Position numbers and translations under genes: made by a program. The notes below the pieces were generated by a model, which saw nothing but the letters and a program-made list of their open reading frames with translations, had not been told where the DNA came from and did no database searches. Of a DNA stretch of 64,000 nt, positions 49,886-60,015 are shown piece after piece. Positions within the stretch are counted from its first letter, which is position 1. Every line of letters starts with the position of its first letter. Source of the stretch: Hyphomicrobiales bacterium (GTDB taxonomy: Bacteria; Pseudomonadota; Alphaproteobacteria; Rhodospirillales; JACKKN01). The stretch covers positions 1-64,000 of the forward strand of contig JACKKN010000017.1 in the NCBI GenBank assembly GCA_024236415.1. Direction: 5' to 3'.

Positions 49886-50641
49886 ATGCTGGCCGAACAG
49901 CGCCGTTCCTTGATCCTGGAGATCCTGGCCGAGAAGGGCTCGGTCTCGGTCACCGACCTGCACCGCCGTCTGGGGGTCTCGCGCGAGACCATCCGCCGCG
50001 ACATCACCCGCCTGGACCAGGAAAACCGCCTGCGCAAGACCCACGGCGGCGCCCTGTCCTTCGACGGGGTCGAGCCCAGCTTCGACGAGCGCATGGCCGT
50101 GAACCTGGAGGGCAAGCGCCGCATCGGCCGCGAGGCGGCCGAACTGGTGCCCGACGGTGCCTCCATGCTGATCGACTACGGCACCACCACCCTGTGCCTG
50201 GCCGACGCCCTGACCGAGCGCCGGCGCCTGACCGTCTATACCAACGACCTGCACATCGCCGCCCGCCTGGCCGGGCGCAACGACAACCGGGTGCTGCTGC
50301 TGGGCGGCGAGCTGAGCGCCACCGAAAGCGCCACCCTGGGCTGGGACACGGTGGCCATGCTGGCGCGCTACTACACCGATTTCGCCTTCGTCGGCGCCGG
50401 CGCCCTGTCGGCCCATCCGTGGCTGACCGACTTCTCGCGCGAGGCGGCCGAACTGCGCACCTGCATGCTGAACCAGGCCCGCACCCCGGTGCTGCTGGCC
50501 GACCACACCAAGTTCCAGCGCGTGGCGCCGGTGCGCGTGGTCAACCTGGAAAAGGTCAAGCTGCTGGTCACCGACCAGGCCCCGCCCGACGCCATGGCCA
50601 CCGGCCTGCGCGCGCTGGGCCTGGACATCGCCGTGGCCTGA
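49886..50641 (+). CDS. DeoR/GlpR-family transcriptional regulator
   Basis: 251 residues. N-terminal HTH: LAEQRRSLILEILAEKGSVS, VTDLHRRLGVSRETIRRDITRL, with KTHGGAL following as in GlpR. The C-terminal sensor domain (about 75-250) has the DeoR phosphosugar-binding pattern ELVPDGASMLIDYGTTTLCLADAL. DeoR proteins usually respond to phosphorylated sugars, polyols or related metabolites. It is last in the row of plus-strand genes and may control the importer operon or a distant target. Confidence 0.9.
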   Translation: MLAEQRRSLILEILAEKGSVSVTDLHRRLGVSRETIRRDITRLDQENRLRKTHGGALSFDGVEPSFDERMAVNLEGKRRIGREAAELVPDGASMLIDYGTTTLCLADALTERRRLTVYTNDLHIAARLAGRNDNRVLLLGGELSATESATLGWDTVAMLARYYTDFAFVGAGALSAHPWLTDFSREAAELRTCMLNQARTPVLLADHTKFQRVAPVRVVNLEKVKLLVTDQAPPDAMATGLRALGLDIAVA

Positions 50642-50781
50642 GGGGGGCCTGACGGCCCGGCGGTTTCCGGTTTTCGGACCCGTCCGGCCACACGCGCTTC
50701 CAAGACTCCACAGGGGTTGCCAGCACCGGGCTTGACCCGGTGGTCCACGCCTTGTCGCGGCAAGACCACGTGGCTGAAGGC

Positions 50782-50865
50782 GTGGATGGCCGGGTCAAGC
50801 CCGGCCATGACAATATATATATTTCAGATAGTTATGTCATGCCCGGACTTGATCCGGGCATCCAC
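50782..50865. repeat. Paired-palindrome element (family 1), copy 4
   Basis: gtggatggccgggtcaagcc plus cggccatgac, AT-rich centre (aatatatatatttcagatag) and the inverted right half. It occupies the gap between convergent DeoR and SDR genes. Confidence 0.85.
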
Positions 50866-50953
50866 GAAGGCGACGTTCGCCCGCCGACGAGCCTCAACCG
50901 GACAGCCGGCCCGCCGGCGCGGGGACGACGGTCCGCCGGTCAGGGGATCGTCC

Positions 50954-51670
50954 TCAGACCAGGCTCACCATCTCGCCGTTGCGGATGCAGTAGGGGTCGG
51001 CCAGGTCGACGAAGGTGCCGACCACCGAATCCGGGTCCTTCACCGTCCGGGCGTTCTCGCCCGGATAGGCGCTTTCGCGCAGGCGGGTGCGGGTCGGCCC
51101 CGGGTCGACCAGGTTGACCTTGATGGCGGTCTTCTGCACCTCGGCGGCGTAGGTGCGGGCCAGCACCTCGAGCGCCGCCTTGCTGACCGCGTAGGCGCCC
51201 CAATAGGCCTTGGGCCGGTGCCCCACGTCGGCGGTGACGAAGATCACCCGCCCCGCGTCCGAGGCCCGCAGCAGGGGGTCGCAGCTGCGCAGCAGGCGCC
51301 AGTTGGCGGTCACGTTGGTGTCCAGGGTCTGCTGCCAGATGGCCGGGTCGACCTGGTGCATGGGGGTAAGCGGGCCTAGCACGGCGGCGTTGCCGACCAG
51401 GATGTCGATGCGGCCGAACCGCTCGAAGATGGCGGCGCCCATGCGGTCGAGGGCGTCGAAGTCGGTCACGTCCAGGGGCACCAGGGTGGCCGAGCCGCCC
51501 AGGTCCTTGATCTCGTCGTCCAGCTCTTCCAGGGCGCCTTGGGTGCGGGCGGCGACGATCACGTGGGCGCCCTGGCGCACGAACTCGCGCGCCACGGCGG
51601 CGCCGATGCCCCGCGAGGCGCCGGTGATCAGGGCGATGCGGTCGCGCAGGCGGTCGGCCGGGCCGTTCAC
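50954..51670 (-). CDS. SDR-family oxidoreductase
   Basis: 238 residues of classical SDR type: cofactor loop ITGASRGIGAAVA (residues 15-27), NAAVLGP at about 95, and a proper catalytic Tyr-x3-Lys, YAVSK, near residue 158. The usual catalytic Ser position reads FVTADVG, with Thr as nearest equivalent. It starts with GTG 51670, 4 bp after the purF stop, so the genes are coupled. This cvpA-purF-SDR order is common in alphaproteobacteria. Similar to YciK-like reductases; substrate unknown. Confidence 0.88.
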   Translation of the reverse strand: MNGPADRLRDRIALITGASRGIGAAVAREFVRQGAHVIVAARTQGALEELDDEIKDLGGSATLVPLDVTDFDALDRMGAAIFERFGRIDILVGNAAVLGPLTPMHQVDPAIWQQTLDTNVTANWRLLRSCDPLLRASDAGRVIFVTADVGHRPKAYWGAYAVSKAALEVLARTYAAEVQKTAIKVNLVDPGPTRTRLRESAYPGENARTVKDPDSVVGTFVDLADPYCIRNGEMVSLV

Positions 51671-51674
51671 CCGT

Positions 51675-53177
51675 TCACTCCTGCTCGGCCAGGAACGACA
51701 GCTGCCGCTGCACCGGGCCGTCCTCGCGGTCGGCCAGGCGGATCGGGTATTCGCCGGTGAAGCAGGCGTCGCAGTACTGGGGAAACTCGGGGTCGCGGCG
51801 CTGGTGGCCGACCGCCCGGTACAGGCCGTCGTGGGTGATGAAGGCCAGGGAATCGGCGCCGATGTGGCGGGCCATGGCGTCGGTCGCGTAGTGCGAGGCC
51901 AGCAGCTTCTCGCGCTCGGGCGTGTCGATGCCGTAATAGCAGGGGTGCGCCGTGGGCGGGCTGGAGATGCGCATGTGGACCTCGCTGGCGCCGGCGTTGC
52001 GCACCATCTCGACGATCTTCATGGAGGTGGTGCCGCGGACGATGGAATCGTCCACCAGCACCACGCGCTTGCCCTTCAGCAGGCCCATGTTGGCGTTGTG
52101 CTTCAGCTTGACCCCCAGGTGGCGGATGCTGTCCGTGGGCTCGATGAAGGTGCGGCCCACGTAATGGTTGCGGATGATGCCCAGCTCGAACGGGATGCCC
52201 GACTGCTCGGCATAGCCGATGGCCGACGGCACGCCGGAATCCGGGACCGGCACCACCACGTCGGCGTCCAGCCCGCTTTCCCGCGCCAGCTCGGCGCCGA
52301 TGCGCTTGCGCACGTTGTACACGTTGGCGCCCTCGATGGTGCTGTCGGGGCGGGCGAAGTAGATGTACTCGAAGATGCAGAACCGCGACGGCACCTTGGC
52401 GAAGGGCTTGATGCTGCGCAGGCCCATCTCGTCGATGACCACGATCTCGCCGGGCTCCACGTCGCGCACGAACTCGGCGCCGATGATGTCCAGGGCGCAG
52501 GTCTCGGAGGTCATGATGTAGGCGTCGCCCATGCGGCCCAGCACCAGGGGCCGCACGCCGTAGGGGTCGCGCACGCCGATCAGGGCGTCCTGGGTCATGG
52601 CCACCAGGGAATAGGCGCCCTCGATCTGGCGCAGGGAGTCGATCAGGCGGTCGACCACCGTGGAATAGAGGCTGATGGCGATCAGGTGGATGATCACCTC
52701 GCTGTCCGACGTGGACTGGAAGATGCAGCCCCGGTGCACCAGCTGGCGGCGCAGGGCGTAGGCGTTGGTCAGGTTGCCGTTGTGGGCGATGGCCAGGCCG
52801 CCGAACTCGAAGTCGGCGAACAGCGGCTGCACGTTGCGCAGCACCGTGTCGCCGGTGGTGGAATAGCGGTTGTGGCCGATGCCCATGGTGCCCTTCAGGC
52901 GGGCGATCACCTCGCGCGACGAGAAGTTGTCGCCGACCAGGCCCAGGGCCCGGTGGCTGTGGAAATGCTCGCCGTCGTTGGAGACGATGCCGGCGGCCTC
53001 CTGGCCCCGGTGCTGCAGGGCGTGCAGGCCCAGGGCGGTCAGCGCCGCCGCGTCGCCGCCGCGGCCCTCGTCGTCCTCGGCGCCGAAGACGCCGAACACG
53101 CCGCACTCCTCGTGCGGCTTGTCGTCGTCCCAGGGCAGGTGCCGGCGGGGGGCGGAGTGGGGGTGCGTGGTGAACAT
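51675..53177 (-). CDS. purF: Amidophosphoribosyltransferase
   Basis: 500 residues from ATG 53177. It is the first enzyme of purine synthesis, using glutamine and PRPP. Residues 1-24 are a propeptide to be removed so that Cys25, in ECGVFGVFG, becomes the N-terminal nucleophile. The PRPP loop VVLVDDSIVRGTT is present. Several Cys in the second half, including YCDACFTGEYP near the C terminus, indicate the Bacillus-type form with a 4Fe-4S cluster. Between cvpA and the SDR gene, an order also found in E. coli for cvpA-purF. Confidence 0.95.
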   Translation of the reverse strand: MFTTHPHSAPRRHLPWDDDKPHEECGVFGVFGAEDDEGRGGDAAALTALGLHALQHRGQEAAGIVSNDGEHFHSHRALGLVGDNFSSREVIARLKGTMGIGHNRYSTTGDTVLRNVQPLFADFEFGGLAIAHNGNLTNAYALRRQLVHRGCIFQSTSDSEVIIHLIAISLYSTVVDRLIDSLRQIEGAYSLVAMTQDALIGVRDPYGVRPLVLGRMGDAYIMTSETCALDIIGAEFVRDVEPGEIVVIDEMGLRSIKPFAKVPSRFCIFEYIYFARPDSTIEGANVYNVRKRIGAELARESGLDADVVVPVPDSGVPSAIGYAEQSGIPFELGIIRNHYVGRTFIEPTDSIRHLGVKLKHNANMGLLKGKRVVLVDDSIVRGTTSMKIVEMVRNAGASEVHMRISSPPTAHPCYYGIDTPEREKLLASHYATDAMARHIGADSLAFITHDGLYRAVGHQRRDPEFPQYCDACFTGEYPIRLADREDGPVQRQLSFLAEQE

Positions 53178-53215
53178 GGCGGCTGTCCCGTTGCGTTTCC
53201 CGGTCACGTGCCCGG

Positions 53216-53900
53216 TCACTTCGTTGTGCCTTCCGTGGCGCGCTCGATGGCGCGCTCCATCTCGCGCCGCGCCTTGGCGCCGTAGCCCTCCTGGCCATCG
53301 CCGTCGCCGCCCTTGGGGCGCGGGCTGATGGCGTCGCGGATCATCTTCTCGCTCTGCTGCCTCAGGGTCTCTTCGCCCTGCCGCTGGGCCCGGTCGCGGG
53401 CCTGGGCGCCGGCGTCCTTGGCCTGGTCGGGCACCAGGGCCCACAGGATGTCGGCCCCCGATTCCACCAGCGGCATGACCCGCGCGTCGCGCAGCCAGGC
53501 CGGCTGCTCGGCCCGGGGCATCACCTGCACCAGGCCCAGGTACAGCAGGCAGACCAGGAAGGCGCCGCGCAGCAGCCCGAACAGGAAGCCGAGCGAGCGG
53601 TCGAGGGCGTTGAGGGCGCTGGCCTGCACGGTCTTGGACACCGCCCGGATCACCAGCGACAGCACCACCAGGCTGACCAGGAACAGGACCACCCCCGCCG
53701 CCAGGTCGGCGCCCAACTGGTGCGGGATGTACTGGCGGGCGTAGGGCTGCACGTAGGGGAAGCCGTACATGGTGGCCAGGATGGCGCCGATCCAGGCGCC
53801 CACCGACAGCACCTCGTGGACGAAGCCGCGGGTCCAGGCCAGCACGCCCGAGATCAGCAGCGCCACGATCACCGCCACGTCGACCAGGTTGAAGGGCAGG

Positions 53901-53908
<8 letters not shown>
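53216..53908 (-). CDS. cvpA: CvpA family membrane protein
   Basis: 230 residues. Four membrane helices in the first 150 residues (about 10-28, 32-50, 70-92 and 105-128) with LSVGAWIGAILA typical of CvpA. The hydrophilic C-terminal tail (150-230) is rich in Arg, Glu and Gln, longer than in E. coli (162 residues), as in other alphaproteobacteria. Role in envelope integrity or colicin V production, molecular function unknown. Its ATG overlaps the radA 3' end by 8 bp. Confidence 0.9.
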
Positions 53909-55298
<1,390 letters not shown>

Positions 55299-55319
55299 CC
55301 TGCCTGTGCCCCCGCCGCG

Positions 55320-56096
55320 CTAGGCCCGGACCGCCATCTTGATGGGGCCCTCGGCGCGGCCGTGGATGAACTGGTCCACGTACTCGTTGCCGGCGTGGTC
55401 GATGTCGGCCACCGGACCCTGCCAGATGATGCGGCCCTCGTACAGCATGGCGATGCGGTTGGCGATCTTGCGGGCGCTGGCCATGTCGTGGGTGATCGAG
55501 AGCGCCGAGGCACCCACCTCGCGGGTGGTCTTGACGATCAGGTCGTTGATGACGTCGGCCATGATGGGGTCCAGGCCCGTGGTCGGCTCGTCGAAGAAGA
55601 TGATGTCCGGGTCCGCCGCGATGGCGCGGGCCAGGCCGACCCGCTTCTGCATGCCGCCCGACAGCTCGGCCGGGAACAGGTCGCCGACCTCGGGCCCCAG
55701 GCCCACCTGGGCCAGCTTGGAGACCGCGATCTCCTTCGCCTCGGGGCGGCCGACCCGCTTCTGCGCCAGCAGGCCGAAGGCCACGTTCTCCCACACCGGC
55801 AGGCTGTCGAACAGGGCCCCGCCCTGGAACAGCATGCCCATGTGGCGGTTGACCTCCTCGCGCTCGTCGGCGGCCATGGTCAGGACCTCCTGGCCGTCGA
55901 TCTCGACGCTGCCCTGCTCGGGCCGCATCAGGCCCAGCACGCATTTCAGCATCACCGACTTGCCGGTGCCCGAGCCGCCGATCACCACCACCGATTCGCC
56001 CACGCCCACGTCCAGGTCCAGGCCGCGCAGCACCTGCTTGGTGCCGAAGGACTTGTGCAGGTCGCGCATGCGGATTTTCGGGGTGTCGTCGGCCAT
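55320..56096 (-). CDS. mlaF: ABC transporter ATPase, MlaF type
   Basis: 258 residues from ATG 56096. Walker A GGSGTGKSVMLKCVLGL near residue 40, signature ELSGGMQKRVGLARAIA, Walker B IIFFDEPTTGLDP. The pattern SGGMQKR and the FQGGALFDSLPVWENVAF Q-loop are typical of Mla/Ttg2A-type ATPases, which move phospholipids between membranes. It is 5 bp downstream of mlaE. Confidence 0.9.
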   Translation of the reverse strand: MADDTPKIRMRDLHKSFGTKQVLRGLDLDVGVGESVVVIGGSGTGKSVMLKCVLGLMRPEQGSVEIDGQEVLTMAADEREEVNRHMGMLFQGGALFDSLPVWENVAFGLLAQKRVGRPEAKEIAVSKLAQVGLGPEVGDLFPAELSGGMQKRVGLARAIAADPDIIFFDEPTTGLDPIMADVINDLIVKTTREVGASALSITHDMASARKIANRIAMLYEGRIIWQGPVADIDHAGNEYVDQFIHGRAEGPIKMAVRA

Positions 56097-56101
56097 GGCG
56101 C

Positions 56102-56875
56102 TCACTGGGTGAAGAACAGGGCGGTCAGGATGTAGTCGAAGCACAGGATCAGGATCGAGGCCGAGACCACCGCGTTGGTGGTGGCCCGGCCCACCCCCTG
56201 GGCGCCGCCCTGGGAGTGGTAGCCGTGGTAGCAGCCCATCAGGGTGACGATGCCGCCGAACACCGCGGCCTTGACCAGGCCCGAGTTCACGTCCTCGGCC
56301 TGCAAAAAGTCGTAGGTGTTCTGCAGGTAGATGGACGGGTTGAAGCCCAGCTTGTAGACCGCCACCAGGTAGCCGCCGAACACGCCGATGACGTCGGCGA
56401 TCAGCACCAGGCAGGGGAACATGACCAGCCCGGCGATCAGCCGCGGCGCCACCAGGTACTTCATGGGGTTGGTGGAAAGTGTGGTCAGGGCGTCGATCTG
56501 CTCGGTCACGCGCATGGTGCCGATCTCGGCCGCCAGCGAGGCGCCGATGCGCCCGGCCACCATCAGCCCCGCCAGCACCGGCCCCAGCTCGCGGGTGATG
56601 GAGATGACCACCACGTTGGCGATGGCCCCCTCGGCCGAGAAGCGGGCGAATCCGGTGTAGCTCTGCAAGGCCAGCACCATGCCGGCGAAAATGGCCGTCA
56701 GCCCCACCACGGGCAGGGAGAAATAGCCGATGTCGATCATCTGGCGCAGGATGATGCGCGGGTAGAAGGGCGGCCGCACGGCATGGGCGAAGACCCCGCC
56801 CGTGAACAGGCTGAGGCGCCCGGTGGTGCGCAGGAAGCCCAGGAACACGCGGCCGATGGGTTGCAGGATGTTCAT
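56102..56875 (-). CDS. mlaE: ABC transporter permease, MlaE family
   Basis: 257 residues, five or six membrane helices. YFSLPVVGLTAIFAGMVLALQSYTGF and the conserved ITRELGPVLAGLMVAGRIGASLAAEIGTMRVTEQIDAL region identify the MlaE/permease (DUF140) family, lipid transport across the envelope. An MlaD (MCE) partner is not next to it, unlike in E. coli. Confidence 0.9.
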   Translation of the reverse strand: MNILQPIGRVFLGFLRTTGRLSLFTGGVFAHAVRPPFYPRIILRQMIDIGYFSLPVVGLTAIFAGMVLALQSYTGFARFSAEGAIANVVVISITRELGPVLAGLMVAGRIGASLAAEIGTMRVTEQIDALTTLSTNPMKYLVAPRLIAGLVMFPCLVLIADVIGVFGGYLVAVYKLGFNPSIYLQNTYDFLQAEDVNSGLVKAAVFGGIVTLMGCYHGYHSQGGAQGVGRATTNAVVSASILILCFDYILTALFFTQ

Positions 56876-56894
56876 GGCCGCGCGGCGTCCACGC

Positions 56895-58076
56895 TCAGGT
56901 CCCCACGCATGGCCGGCCGGTCAGATGGACGCGGTGGTAGCGCCGCCCCAGGCCGGTCAGGATCTCGTAGGAAATGGTACCGGCGTCCGCGGCCACGGCG
57001 TCGACGGGGTTGCGCGGGCCGATCAGGTCGACCAGGGCGCCCGGGCGGGCGGCGTCGGCCGGCGCGTCGGTCACGTCCAGGGTGATCAGGTCCATGGATA
57101 CCCGTCCCACGATCGGCACCCGGCACCCGCCGATCCAGCCATGCCCCCTGTTGCTGAGGGAGCGGAGAAATCCGTCCGCGTAACCCACGGGAACCGTTGC
57201 GATTTTCCGGCGCCCGGCGACCGCGTGGGTGGCACCATAGCCAACGGTCCGTGGAGTGTCAATCTCCCGCACCTGCAGGATTTTCCCTTGCAGGCCAATA
57301 ACTTGCGCCATGGGATTCGGGCCCTGGCCGGTCGGCGCGCCGCCGTACAGGGCGATTCCCGGGCGCGCCAGGTCGTGGTGGTAGTCGGGCCCCAGGAACA
57401 CCCCGGCGGAATTGGCCAGGGATGCCCGGCCGCCGGGCAGGGCCCGGCGTACCTGGCGAAACTCGGCCAACTGGGCGCCGTTCAGGGGATGGTCCGGCTC
57501 GTCGGCGCAGGCCAGGTGGCTGATCACCAGGCGCAGGTCGACGCCGTCCAGCAGCCCCGGGTCGTCCGCCAGGGCCGCCATCTCGTCCTGGGGCAGGCCC
57601 AGGCGCGACATGCCCGTGTCCACGTGCAGGTCGGCGGGCAGGGCCCGGCCCAGGCCGGCGCAGAAGGCCCGCCAGGCGGCCAGGTCGCCCAGGCTGTTGA
57701 GCACGGGGATCAGTCCATAATCTTCAAACAAAATCTCAGTTTTCGGAAATAACCCATTAAGAACGTGTATTTCCGCGTCCGGCAACAGGGGCCGCAGGGC
57801 GATCCCTTCCTCGATCTGGGCGACGAAGAAGGTGCGGCAGCCGGCGGCGGCCAGCACCGGCGCCACCCGCTCGGCGCCCAGGCCGTAGGCGTCGGCCTTG
57901 ACCACCCCGGCGCACTCGGCGCCGCCCAGGCGGTCGCGCAGCAGGCGCCAGTTGGCGGCCACCGCGTCCAGGTCGATGGTCAGGATGGCGCCGCGGGAGT
58001 CGGCGCCCCGGGAGTCGGCGCCCCGGGAGTCGGCGCCCCGGGAGTCGACGCCGGGGAGGTGCGCGGCGGCGGTCAT
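56895..58076 (-). CDS. alr: Alanine racemase
   Basis: 393 residues. It interconverts L- and D-alanine for peptidoglycan using PLP. The PLP lysine is Lys60 in GVVKADAYGLG. The C-terminal Tyr that acts as the second base should be in TVGYGATH. VDTGMSRLGL and VSMDLITLDV are further signatures. Residues 11-30 are four copies of DSRGA, from a 15-bp tandem repeat, between the start codon and the conserved domain (TIDLDAVAANW at 33), so they should not affect the fold. Between dnaB and mlaE, usual in this group. Confidence 0.93.
   Translation of the reverse strand: MTAAAHLPGVDSRGADSRGADSRGADSRGAILTIDLDAVAANWRLLRDRLGGAECAGVVKADAYGLGAERVAPVLAAAGCRTFFVAQIEEGIALRPLLPDAEIHVLNGLFPKTEILFEDYGLIPVLNSLGDLAAWRAFCAGLGRALPADLHVDTGMSRLGLPQDEMAALADDPGLLDGVDLRLVISHLACADEPDHPLNGAQLAEFRQVRRALPGGRASLANSAGVFLGPDYHHDLARPGIALYGGAPTGQGPNPMAQVIGLQGKILQVREIDTPRTVGYGATHAVAGRRKIATVPVGYADGFLRSLSNRGHGWIGGCRVPIVGRVSMDLITLDVTDAPADAARPGALVDLIGPRNPVDAVAADAGTISYEILTGLGRRYHRVHLTGRPCVGT
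57987..58046. repeat. 15-bp tandem repeat in the alr 5' end
   Basis: Four units ggcgccccgggagtc (first with one change) in the alr reading frame, encoding four DSRGA on the minus strand. The period is a multiple of three, so copy number can vary without frameshift. Confidence 0.92.
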
Positions 58077-58150
58077 GGGGCGGTACCGGAATCGCCGGGG
58101 AAGGCAGATTTCTCCCGCCGGCCGAAGGGCGCGAAATCAGCCGGACATTT

Positions 58151-58298
58151 CGTCGTCCCCGCGCAGGCGGGGACCCATTCCGCCAGCGGTTCCATGTGCC
58201 GGGCGCGTGTGGACAGGGGCGGGTGGCGGCCAACCCGCGCCGAGGCCCCCGGCCAGATATCGGGCGGCATGGATTCCCGCCGTCGCGGGAATGACGGG
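58151..58298. repeat. Composite REP element (family 2), copy 3
   Basis: Left end cgtcgtccccgcgcaggcgg plus ggacccattccgcc, right end ggattcccgccgtcgcggga plus atgacgg, interior diverged. Fills the dnaB-alr gap. Confidence 0.8.
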
Positions 58299-58346
58299 AT
58301 AGGGTGATGGAACGCGATCCCGGGTCCGGTCCACACCTCCATGGCC

Positions 58347-59849
58347 TCAGTACCCCTGGTGGCTGGTGTCCAGGTCGCCGAAGCGGGTGAACTCGCCCTG
58401 GAATTGCAGGCGCACGTCGCCGATGGGGCCGTGGCGCTGCTTGGCGATGATCACCGTGGCCAGGTTCTTGACCTCGTCCAGGTTCTTCTCCCAGCGCGAC
58501 TGGCGCTCCAGGAACTTGCCCTCGTCCTCCTCGCCGCGGCGGGAAGGCTCCTTGCGCGCCAGGTAGTATTCCTCGCGGTAGATGAACATGACCACGTCGG
58601 CGTCCTGCTCGATGGAGCCCGATTCGCGCAGGTCGGAAAGCTGCGGCCGCGGCGGCTCGCGCGATTCGACGGCGCGGGAGAGCTGGCTCAGCGCCAGCAC
58701 CGGCACGTTCAGCTCCTTGGCCAGGGTCTTGAGCCCACGGGTGATCTCGGAAACCTCCTGCACCCGGCCGTCGTTGCGCGAACTGCCCGAGCCGGAGATG
58801 AGCTGCAGGTAGTCGACCACGATCATGCCCAGGCCGTTCTGGCGCTGCAGGCGGCGGGCCCGGGTGCGCAGGGCGCTGACGGTCAGGGCCGGGGTGTCGT
58901 CGATGAAGATGGGGATCTCGTGCAGGGTCTGGCTGGCGGCCACCAGGCGGGTGAACTCGTCGTTGCCCAGTTCGCCCTTGCGCATGCGGTCCGACGAGAT
59001 CTCGACCTGTTCCGACAGGATGCGGCTGGCCAACTGCTCGGACGACATTTCCAGCGAGAAGAAGCCGACCACGGCCCCTTCCTCGCCGCGGCTGCGGTGG
59101 TGGGTGTAGGCGGCGTTGAAGGCGATGTTGGTGGCCAGGGCCGTCTTGCCCATGGACGGCCGCCCGGCCAGGATCACCAGGTCCGACCGGTGCAGGCCGC
59201 CCAGCAGCTTGTCCAGGTCCTGCAGCCCGGTGGTCACGCCGGCCAGGCTGCCCTCGCGCTTGTGCGCGGTCTCGGCCATGTTGATGGCCTCGATCACCGA
59301 GGCCTTGAAGGGCTCGAACCCGCCCTCGTACTCGCCCGACGTGGCCAGGTCGTACAGGCCCTGTTCGGCCTGCTCGATCTGCGCCGTGGCGGTGTCGTCC
59401 ACCTCGGCCTCGTAGGCGCGGTTGACCACGTCCTCGCCCAGGGAGATGAGCTGGCGGCGCAGGTGCAGGTCGTGGATCAGGCGCCCGTATTCGCCGGCGT
59501 TGATGACCGTGACCGCCGATTCGGCCAGTTCCGCCAGGTAGGCGGGGCCGCCGATGTCGGCTAGGCCGGCGTCCTGCTCGAAATAGCGTTTCAGGGTCAC
59601 CGGGTCGGCGATCTGGCCGCGCTCGATCAGCAGGGCGCAGGCGTCGAAGATGCGGCCGTGCTCGGGCAGCACGAAATGCTCGCCGCGCAGGAATTCCGAG
59701 ACCTTCTCGTAGGCCCGGTTGTTGACGAAGATGGCGCCCAGCAGGGCCTTCTCCGCCTCGATGTTGTGGGGCAGGCGGCGGAAGGCGTGGGCCTGGACGT
59801 CGGGTTCGCTGCGGTCCGTCGCCAGGGTCGAGGTCAGTGTGGTCGGCAT
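58347..59849 (-). CDS. dnaB: Replicative DNA helicase DnaB
   Basis: 500 residues. N-terminal DnaB domain (PHNIEAEKALLGAIFVNNRAYEKV, about 25-48), linker, then the RecA-like C-terminal domain with Walker A AGRPSMGKTALATN, Walker B GMIVVDYLQLI and the EVSEITRGLKTLAKELNVPVLALSQLSR stretch. It unwinds DNA ahead of the replisome. No intein. The DnaA box about 115 bp upstream suggests control by DnaA. Confidence 0.96.
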   Translation of the reverse strand: MPTTLTSTLATDRSEPDVQAHAFRRLPHNIEAEKALLGAIFVNNRAYEKVSEFLRGEHFVLPEHGRIFDACALLIERGQIADPVTLKRYFEQDAGLADIGGPAYLAELAESAVTVINAGEYGRLIHDLHLRRQLISLGEDVVNRAYEAEVDDTATAQIEQAEQGLYDLATSGEYEGGFEPFKASVIEAINMAETAHKREGSLAGVTTGLQDLDKLLGGLHRSDLVILAGRPSMGKTALATNIAFNAAYTHHRSRGEEGAVVGFFSLEMSSEQLASRILSEQVEISSDRMRKGELGNDEFTRLVAASQTLHEIPIFIDDTPALTVSALRTRARRLQRQNGLGMIVVDYLQLISGSGSSRNDGRVQEVSEITRGLKTLAKELNVPVLALSQLSRAVESREPPRPQLSDLRESGSIEQDADVVMFIYREEYYLARKEPSRRGEEDEGKFLERQSRWEKNLDEVKNLATVIIAKQRHGPIGDVRLQFQGEFTRFGDLDTSHQGY

Positions 59850-59963
59850 GGCGCGAGCATAGGGTCATGGCCGTCGCGCCGGTAGTCGGATTTCAGGGCA
59901 TAACTCAATCCAATGGGGACTGAATCGGGCCCGTCGCGCCAGCCTGTTGATATGTGGACAGCC

Positions 59964-59972
59964 TGTGGATAA
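59964..59972 (-). promoter_or_regulatory. Perfect DnaA box upstream of dnaB
   Basis: TGTGGATAA, the reverse complement of TTATCCACA, lies about 115 bp upstream of the dnaB start in a 166-bp gap. An imperfect box, TGTGGACAG, is at 59953-59961. A 9-mer can occur by chance in 64 kb, but the position before a replication gene is notable. Confidence 0.55.
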
Positions 59973-60015
59973 GTGGCCGGGGTGTCAAGCTGGGCCGCCA
60001 AGCCCAGGGTGGGCC

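Noticed and set aside
59850..60015. Chromosomal origin near the DnaA box
   Set aside because: Only one perfect and one weak box, no AT-rich unwinding element and none of the usual origin neighbours.
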